Part shown: piece by piece, positions 58,356 through 64,000 of the stretch
Layout of the letters: every line of letters starts with the position of its first letter
Numbering within the stretch: the stretch's first letter is position 1
Source of the DNA: Acidobacteriota bacterium
Lineage (GTDB): Bacteria; Acidobacteriota; Vicinamibacteria; Vicinamibacterales; JAKQTR01
Direction: 5' to 3'
NCBI GenBank assembly: GCA_029562975.1
Contig: JAKQTR010000041.1
Span: forward strand, 1-64,000
DNA length: 64,000 nucleotides
Made by a program: the position numbers and the translations under genes
The notes under the pieces: generated by a model
Seen by the model: the letters and a program-made list of their open reading frames with translations, nothing else
What the model was told of the DNA's origin: nothing
Database searches by the model: none

Positions 58356-58994
58356 ATGAGCCACGACGAGCAGGGAAAACCCGCGGCGACGGCGACCGGC
58401 GTGAGCCGCCGCGGATTCATCACCTCGGTGGGATCCGGGGCGATTGGCGTGGCGGCTGCCGGTGCGCTGGTGAAGGGCGCGCCGCCCTCCCCGCCGCCGG
58501 ACACCCTGAAGGCGGGCGACCTCAGCGCGGTGACGATTACGGTCAACGGACGCCGGCACCAGGTGCTGGTCGAGGCCCGCTGGTCGCTGCTGTACGTGCT
58601 GCGCGACCGGCTCGGCCTGACCGGGACGAAGATCGGGTGCGAGCGGGGCGAGTGCGGCGCGTGCACGGTGCTCATCGACGGGAAGGCGCGCTACGCCTGC
58701 ATGACGCTGGCGGTGGAGGCGGACGGCCACGAGGTCACGACGGTCGAGGGCTTGATGCAGGGCGAGGAGCTGGGCCCGGTGCAGCAGGCCTTCGCCGAGG
58801 ATGACGCGTTCCAGTGCGGCTACTGCACGCCCGGCCAGGTGATGGCGGCCGAGGGCCTGCTCCGCGAGAACCCGTCGCCCACCATCGAGGACGTGCGGCA
58901 TGGAATGGCCGGCAACATCTGCCGGTGCGGCGCCTACGCGCACATCTTCACGGCCGTCGTGAAGGCGGCCGACCTGAAGCGCGGGGGGAGGTAA
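58356..58994 (+). CDS. Tat-exported [2Fe-2S] subunit of molybdenum hydroxylase (PaoA-like)
   Basis: The 212-residue protein has a twin-arginine leader (SRRGFITSVGSGAIGVAAAG, residues about 18-37) followed by the two-cluster xanthine-oxidase-family small subunit: CERGECGACTVLIDG...C for the plant-type cluster and CGYCTPGQ...CRCGAY for the second. The leader means the assembled complex is exported by co-transport of the large and FAD subunits, as in E. coli PaoABC. First gene of a three-gene operon. Confidence 0.93.
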   Translation: MSHDEQGKPAATATGVSRRGFITSVGSGAIGVAAAGALVKGAPPSPPPDTLKAGDLSAVTITVNGRRHQVLVEARWSLLYVLRDRLGLTGTKIGCERGECGACTVLIDGKARYACMTLAVEADGHEVTTVEGLMQGEELGPVQQAFAEDDAFQCGYCTPGQVMAAEGLLRENPSPTIEDVRHGMAGNICRCGAYAHIFTAVVKAADLKRGGR

Positions 58995-58997
58995 GCC

Positions 58998-61331
58998 GTG
59001 GACGACAAGGAACTCTACTTCTGGCGCGGCCCGCTCCCCGAGACGCAGGCGCTCCCGCCGGACGCGGCGCCCGAGCCCTGGGGCGAGACGCGCGTCGTCG
59101 GCAAGCCCGTCACGCGCGTGGACGCCTACGATCGCGTCAGCGGGTCGGCGATCTATCCGTCCGACGTGATCCTGCCCGACATGCTGCACGCTGCCGTGCT
59201 GACCTGCCCGCACGCCCACGCGTTGGTGAAGAAGGTGGACACGGCGGGGGCCGAGAAGATGCCGGGCGTGCGAGCCGTCCTGAAGGACGGCATGCCGGGC
59301 ACGAACGTGCCGTGGTTCCAGGGCCGCGGCGGGTTCTCGAGCCGGCTGTTCGACCCGCACTGCCGGTACGAGGGCGACGAGGTGGCCGTGGTGGCGGCGG
59401 ACACGATCTACCAGGCCTGGGACGCCGTGCGCGCGATCGACGTCGAGTACGAGGTGCTGCCGCACGCCGTCACCGTCGAGGACGCGATGAAGCCGGACGC
59501 GCCCGGGCTGCGCGACGGCGGGAACGTCCCGCCCGCCGCGAAGCCCTACGAGCGAGGCAACGTCGCCGAGGGGTTCAAGGCCGCCGACGTCGTGCTCGAA
59601 CAGACCTACACGACGCCGTGCGAGCTGCACAATCCGATGGAGCTGCACGGGTGCGTCGCGAAGTGGGACGGCCCGCGCCTGACGGTCTGGGAATCCACGC
59701 AGGGCGTGTACGCGGTGCAGTCCGGCGTGGCGAACGCGCTGAAGCTTCCCCTAGCGAACGTGCGCGCCATCGGCCCGTACATGGGCGGCGGGTTCGGCAG
59801 CAAGCTCGAGACCGGGAAGTACTCGGTCATGGCCGCCCTGCTGGCGCGCAAAACCGGGCGGCCGGTTCGGCTGTTCTATACGCGCGAGCAGGTCTGCAGG
59901 AGCATGGGCAACCGCCCCGCGAACACGATCTCGCTGAAGGTGGGGGCGAAGAGGGACGGCACGCTGGTGGCCCTGGAGTCCAGGGCCGTCGGCACCGGCG
60001 GGGCGTACGCGGAGGACGGCACCGGGGGAGTCGACTACCTCATCCGCGAGCTCTACACCTGCCCGAACGTGCGCTGCGAGAACAGCAGCGCGCTCACCAA
60101 CGCGGGGCCGCAGCGGGCCTTCCGGGCGCCGGGCCACCCGCAGGGCGCCTGGGCGCTCGAGAGCCTGATGGACGCCCTGGCGGCGCGCCTGGGGATGGAC
60201 CCGGTCGAGCTGCGCCTCAAGAACGTCCCGGCCGCGAGCCAGACGCGAAACGGGGTCCCGTACTCCACGACCGGGCTCGCCGACTGCCTGCGGGAGGGCG
60301 CGACGGCATTCGGGTGGGCCGAGGCCCGCGGCCGGCGCCCCGCTCCGTCGCACATCAAGCGCGGCGTCGGCGTGGCGGCCGGCATGTGGCAAGGCGGCGC
60401 CGGCGGGCCTCCGTCCACCGCCATCGTCAAGCTGTTTCCCGACGGCAGCGCCAACCTCAACATGGGCGCGAGCGACATCGGGTGCGGCACCAAGACGTGG
60501 GGCGCGCAGATCGTGGCCGAGGAGCTCCACGTCGGGCTGGATCGGATTTCCGTCGAGCACGCGGACACCGGCACGACGCAGTTCGCCACGCCGAGCGGCG
60601 GCAGCAAGACCGTGCCGACCGAATCGCCGGCGATCCGCTCGGCCGCCCTCGACGTGAAGCGGCAGCTGCTGTCGATGGCCGCCGAGCAGCTAAAGGTGCC
60701 GGCCGCCGACCTGGACCTGCGCGGAGGCGAGATCGTCTCGAAGGCCGACCCGGCCAAGAAGCTGGGTGTCGGCCAGGTCCAGGCGTTCGGGCGCCGCGGC
60801 GTCCTCGTGGGCGTCGGCTACCGCGGGCCCAATCCCCAGGGGAAGGCCACGAATCCCTTCGGCGCGCAGTTCGCCGAAGTCGAGGTCGACACGAAAACGG
60901 GTGAGATCAGGGTGCTGCGCTTCCTGTCCGCCCACGACAGCGGCCGGGTCCTCAACGAGAAGATGTTCCGTAACCAGGTGAACGGCGGCGTCACCATGGG
61001 CATCGGCTTCGGCCTCACCGAGGAGCGCGTCATGGACCGCCAGCTCGGCAAGCTGCTGACGGCCAACCTGCACGACTACAAGATGCCGACGGCGCTCGAC
61101 GCGCCGGCGGACAAGACCGTCATCGCCATTGATCCCCATGACACCTTCTGCAACACCGGCGCGAAGGGGCTCGGCGAGCCGGCGACGATTCCAACGGCGC
61201 CCGCGATTGCCAACGCCGTGTTCCACGCGACCGGCCTCCGCGTGACGGACGCGCCGATGAGCCCCGCCCGCGTGTTGCGCGCCATGGCGGCGCTGAAGCC
61301 GGCCCCGGCCGGCCGGAAGGGGGAGGAGTGA
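58998..61331 (+). CDS. Molybdopterin-binding large subunit (PaoC/CoxL-like)
   Basis: The 777-residue protein is a xanthine-oxidase-family catalytic subunit with GGGFGSK, QRAFRAPGHPQG, a molybdenum-cofactor loop MGASDIGCGTKTWGAQIVAEEL and the catalytic Glu in KGLGEPATIP. The CO-dehydrogenase AYxCSFR loop is absent, so a hydroxylase/aldehyde oxidase function is likelier. No leader of its own; it should be carried out by the Tat-bearing small subunit. It starts with GTG three bases after the small-subunit stop, following GGGGGGAGG. Confidence 0.93.
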   Translation: MDDKELYFWRGPLPETQALPPDAAPEPWGETRVVGKPVTRVDAYDRVSGSAIYPSDVILPDMLHAAVLTCPHAHALVKKVDTAGAEKMPGVRAVLKDGMPGTNVPWFQGRGGFSSRLFDPHCRYEGDEVAVVAADTIYQAWDAVRAIDVEYEVLPHAVTVEDAMKPDAPGLRDGGNVPPAAKPYERGNVAEGFKAADVVLEQTYTTPCELHNPMELHGCVAKWDGPRLTVWESTQGVYAVQSGVANALKLPLANVRAIGPYMGGGFGSKLETGKYSVMAALLARKTGRPVRLFYTREQVCRSMGNRPANTISLKVGAKRDGTLVALESRAVGTGGAYAEDGTGGVDYLIRELYTCPNVRCENSSALTNAGPQRAFRAPGHPQGAWALESLMDALAARLGMDPVELRLKNVPAASQTRNGVPYSTTGLADCLREGATAFGWAEARGRRPAPSHIKRGVGVAAGMWQGGAGGPPSTAIVKLFPDGSANLNMGASDIGCGTKTWGAQIVAEELHVGLDRISVEHADTGTTQFATPSGGSKTVPTESPAIRSAALDVKRQLLSMAAEQLKVPAADLDLRGGEIVSKADPAKKLGVGQVQAFGRRGVLVGVGYRGPNPQGKATNPFGAQFAEVEVDTKTGEIRVLRFLSAHDSGRVLNEKMFRNQVNGGVTMGIGFGLTEERVMDRQLGKLLTANLHDYKMPTALDAPADKTVIAIDPHDTFCNTGAKGLGEPATIPTAPAIANAVFHATGLRVTDAPMSPARVLRAMAALKPAPAGRKGEE

Positions 61332-62308
61332 TGCTGCGGACGTTTGCCTACGTTCGTCCGGGCTCCGTTGGCGAGGCGCTCGAACAGCTGGAGGAGCGGG
61401 GAGCGCGGGTGCACGCCGGCGGGACCGACCTCCTCGGCTGCCTGCGCGACGGGGTCTTCGAGGCCAGCAAGGTGGTGAGCCTCTCCCGGATTGGCGAGCT
61501 GCGCGGCATCACCGCCGCGCCGGACGGGGAGCTGCGGATCGGGGCGATGGCGACCATCGCGGCGCTGGCGGCCCACCCGGCCGTCAAGGAGAGATTCACG
61601 GCGCTGTCGGACGCCGCGTCGGTCGTCGCCAGCCCGCAGCTGCGCAACCAGGGCACTCTCGGCGGCAACCTGTGCCAGCGTCCGCGGTGCTGGTACTACC
61701 GCGGCGGCTACGACTGCGTCCGCAAGGGCGGAGAGACGTGCTACGCCATCGGCGGCGAGAACCAGTACCACGCCATCTTCGGCGGCGGCGCATGCTGGAT
61801 CGTCCACCCGTCGGACACGGCGCCCGCCCTGATGGCCCTCGACGCCAGGGTGCGGCTGGTCGGCCCGAAGGGCGCGCGCGTCCTCCCGCTCGAGAAGTTC
61901 TACCTGCTGCCCGACGACGATGCGACGAAGGAGACCGTCCTCGAGCCGGGCGAGATCGTGCTCGGCGTGCAGGTGCCGCCTCCGGCGAAGGGGACCCGGA
62001 GCGCATACCGGAAGGTCCGGGCGCGCGGGTCGTGGGACTTCGCCATGGCGGGCCTTGCCTGGGCGATTGCGATGGATGACGGCAGGGTGGCCGACGCGCG
62101 GCTCGTCTTGTCCGGCGTCGCGCCCGCCCCGTGGCGCCTGCACGCGGTGGAGAAGCTGCTGATCCGGCAGCGGCTCGATGCGAAGACGGTGGCCAGGGCG
62201 GCGGCGGCGGCGGTGGTCGGGGCGAAGCCGCTCGAGCAGAACGCCTACAAAGTGCCGCTCGTGCGCGGGCTCGTTGAGGACGCGCTCGGCGCGGCCTCCC
62301 GGGCCTAG
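61331..62308 (+). CDS. FAD subunit with extra [4Fe-4S] loop (PaoB-like)
   Basis: The 325-residue FAD-binding subunit of the molybdenum hydroxylase has HAGGTDLLG, NQGTLGGNLCQRPRCWYY and GGACWIVHPSDTAPAL. Cysteines C115, C120, C129 and C137 form the inserted loop that carries an extra [4Fe-4S] cluster in PaoB and in 4-hydroxybenzoyl-CoA reductase beta subunits. ATG 61331 overlaps the large-subunit stop by one base (TGATG). Electrons would flow from the molybdenum site through the 2Fe-2S clusters to this flavin and cluster; the final acceptor in the periplasm is unknown. Confidence 0.92.
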   Translation: MLRTFAYVRPGSVGEALEQLEERGARVHAGGTDLLGCLRDGVFEASKVVSLSRIGELRGITAAPDGELRIGAMATIAALAAHPAVKERFTALSDAASVVASPQLRNQGTLGGNLCQRPRCWYYRGGYDCVRKGGETCYAIGGENQYHAIFGGGACWIVHPSDTAPALMALDARVRLVGPKGARVLPLEKFYLLPDDDATKETVLEPGEIVLGVQVPPPAKGTRSAYRKVRARGSWDFAMAGLAWAIAMDDGRVADARLVLSGVAPAPWRLHAVEKLLIRQRLDAKTVARAAAAAVVGAKPLEQNAYKVPLVRGLVEDALGAASRA

Positions 62309-62345
62309 CGCCGCGCGGCGCCTGCGCTCCGAAGGACGGTTGCCG

Positions 62346-64000
62346 ATGAGTCGTCGAGTGGGCCCGCTCCTGGCGGGCGGGGTCGCGGCGTGCGCGCTGG
62401 CGCTGCTCGGGGCGCCGGCGTTTGCCGCCTTCGGTCAGCACGGCGCTCTCCGCGTCGAAGTGCGGACGGCGGCCTCGAAAGCCCCCGTCGCCGGGGCGCG
62501 CGTCGAGGTCGCCGGCGCGCCTGAGGCCGCCGTCACCGACGTGTCCGGCCGCGCCCGCCTGACGAACCTCCAGGCCGGCCCGGCGTCGGTGCGCGTGAGC
62601 GCCGACGCCTTCAGGCCTGTCGAAGCGACGGTCGTGGTCGGCGAGGCGGACGCCACTCTCGAGGTCTTCCTGGTGCCTCTCGAGCTCCGGGTGGACGAGT
62701 CGATCATCGTCGCCGCGGCCCGGGAGGAGCGCCGCGGGTTCGACGTGCCTCGATCCACCGTCGTCGTGTCGCGGCAGGCCCTCGACGAGCGCGCGGCCCG
62801 CACGGCGCCCGAGATCCTGCAGGATCGCAGCGGCGGCTGGGTCCAGAAGACGAACCACGGCGGCGGGTCGCCCTTCATCCGCGGCCTGGTCGGCAACCAG
62901 GTGCTCGTGCTGGTGGACGGCGTCAGGCTGAACAACGCGACGTTCCGCCTGGGGCCCAACCAGTACATGAACACGATCGATCCGTTCGGCCTCGACCGCG
63001 TTGAGATCGTCAGGGGGTCGGGCTCAGTCGTGTACGGCAGCGACGCGCTGGGCGGCGTCGTCAACCTGGTCACGCCCGCGCCCGAGCTGCAGGGCTCAGG
63101 CGTGCGCGCGCGCGGCGCCGTCGCAACGCGACTGGCAAGCCTGGGCATGGAGCAGACGGTGCGCGCCGAGGGCTCGGTGGCCGGCACGCGAGCGGGCATT
63201 CGCGGCGGGATCACGGCGCGCGATTTCGGCGACCTCGTGGCCGGCGGCTCGCTCGGCAAGGAAGCGCCGTCGGGCTACCGCGAGATCGACGTGGACGCGT
63301 CGGCGGTCTGGGCGCCGACTTCCGACGCGGCGCTCACGGCGGTCTTCCAGAACGTCCGCCAGGCCGACGTTCCGCGCTTCGACCAGGTCGCCCAGCGGGG
63401 CTACGCCGTCTACAGCTTCGATCCGCAGGCGCGCCGGCTCGGCTACGTCCAGTGGCGCCAGCGCCTTCACGCGTCGTGGATCGACACGGCGCGGACGACC
63501 GTGTCGTGGCAGCGGTCCGACGAGGGACGCGTGCGGCGCAAGCAGGGCTCGTCGCTCGAGACGAGGGAGTTCGACACCGTGTCCACGGGCGGCGTGTCGG
63601 TGGATCTGTCGGGCCGCCTGGCTGGCACGGCGCGCTGGAGCGCCGGCGTCGAGGCCTACCACGACACCGTGCGGAGCTGGCGCCGGGACACGAACCTCGC
63701 GTCCGGGCAGTCCGCCGCGTCCCGCGGCCTGTACCCGGACGGGTCCACACGGCTCTCGCTGGCGGGATTTGCGCTGGCGCAGTTCACGGCCGGCCGCGCC
63801 GCGATCGATCTCGGCGCGAGGTACACCAGGGACGACGTCAAAGCCGAGGACCCGATCTTCGGGCCGCTCGGCCTGAGCCCCGACGCGGTCGTCGGCAGCG
63901 TTGCGGGGCGCTACGCCGTGACCGACGCGTTCCACCTGTTCGGCTCGGTGTCGCAGGCCTTCCGCGCGCCCAACATCGACGACGTGAGCACGCTCGGCGC
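62346..64000 (+). CDS. TonB-dependent outer-membrane receptor, 3' end beyond window
   Basis: The frame is open from ATG 62346 to the window end (551 codons so far). It has a signal peptide (MSRRVGPLLAGG...GAPAFA), an N-terminal carboxypeptidase-regulatory-like beta-sandwich (about residues 30-120, GALRVEVRTAASKAPVAGARVEV), a plug domain (about 135-240; PRSTVVVSRQALDERAA, FIRGLVGNQVLVLVDGVRLNN, DRVEIVRGSGSVVYGSDALGG) and the start of the beta-barrel. The plug matches vitamin B12, siderophore or heme-type receptors, but the substrate is not evident. It starts 37 bases after the hydroxylase FAD subunit, so it may be co-transcribed. There is no stop in the window. Confidence 0.92.
   Translation, partial: MSRRVGPLLAGGVAACALALLGAPAFAAFGQHGALRVEVRTAASKAPVAGARVEVAGAPEAAVTDVSGRARLTNLQAGPASVRVSADAFRPVEATVVVGEADATLEVFLVPLELRVDESIIVAAAREERRGFDVPRSTVVVSRQALDERAARTAPEILQDRSGGWVQKTNHGGGSPFIRGLVGNQVLVLVDGVRLNNATFRLGPNQYMNTIDPFGLDRVEIVRGSGSVVYGSDALGGVVNLVTPAPELQGSGVRARGAVATRLASLGMEQTVRAEGSVAGTRAGIRGGITARDFGDLVAGGSLGKEAPSGYREIDVDASAVWAPTSDAALTAVFQNVRQADVPRFDQVAQRGYAVYSFDPQARRLGYVQWRQRLHASWIDTARTTVSWQRSDEGRVRRKQGSSLETREFDTVSTGGVSVDLSGRLAGTARWSAGVEAYHDTVRSWRRDTNLASGQSAASRGLYPDGSTRLSLAGFALAQFTAGRAAIDLGARYTRDDVKAEDPIFGPLGLSPDAVVGSVAGRYAVTDAFHLFGSVSQAFRAPNIDDVSTLG

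Overview
The window is a high-GC bacterial chromosome segment, dense in genes, with short Shine-Dalgarno leaders and many ATGA/GTGA stop-start overlaps. A TonB-dependent receptor with a carboxypeptidase-type N-terminal domain, a Tat-exported molybdenum hydroxylase, an M64 peptidase, IPT/FG-GAP secreted proteins and degenerate CGGGACTCGGGG intergenic repeats suggest an Acidobacteriota bacterium of the Vicinamibacteria type. This is an inference from gene content; there is no rRNA marker. No rRNA, tRNA or CRISPR array was seen.

Positions 1-4321 form a lower-GC mobile region. An isolated IS256-type end (118-170) and a full-length IS256-family element (2912-4321) face each other in inverted orientation around two orphan genes. 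The transposase has a single TGA nonsense codon and is annotated as a pseudogene. The element ends five bases from the stop codon of a polytopic membrane protein gene.

Positions 5563-24782 form the main feature: about twenty minus-strand genes, mostly overlapping or separated by a few bases, in transcription order hdrC, hdrB, N-terminal half of HdrA, DRTGG-like protein, anti-sigma-type ATPase, H-cluster protein of the sensory [FeFe]-hydrogenase type, second DRTGG-like protein, PHP phosphoesterase-ATPase fusion, NuoE, thioredoxin-like ferredoxin, NuoF, a NuoG-like ferredoxin fused to the C-terminal half of HdrA, MvhD, MvhG, MvhA ([NiFe] group 3c-like), maturation protease, histidine kinase, NtrC-type activator and, after a 367-base gap, a double-receiver protein. 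An Rrf2-family regulator (25079-25615) is divergent from it. I read this as an NAD-linked, flavin-based electron-bifurcating [NiFe] hydrogenase-heterodisulfide-reductase-like complex with its own redox-sensing regulatory module. HdrA is split within its first ferredoxin domain into two genes about 6.5 kb apart.

Positions 25655-31420 hold adenylate kinase, a lutABC lactate-oxidation operon with a translationally coupled HAD phosphatase, and an old-yellow-enzyme reductase. Positions 31626-38863 hold a membrane-anchored pseudokinase, an MDR oxidoreductase, a Tat-dependent aldo/keto reductase, a long acyl-CoA dehydrogenase and a small zinc-ribbon protein. Positions 38891-41473 hold poly-gamma-glutamate genes pgsB, pgsC and pgsW, without pgsA. 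Positions 41486-50119 hold an SDR, TypA/BipA, a lactate permease, a secreted M64 peptidase, a rhomboid protease and PepD. Positions 50719-57009 hold a 1027-residue secreted repeat protein, a nitrilase-family protein lacking the usual catalytic lysine, an M29 aminopeptidase and an ECF sigma factor without region 4. Positions 57052-64000 hold a double-cyclophilin PPIase, a Tat-exported PaoABC-like molybdenum hydroxylase operon and a TonB receptor cut by the window end.
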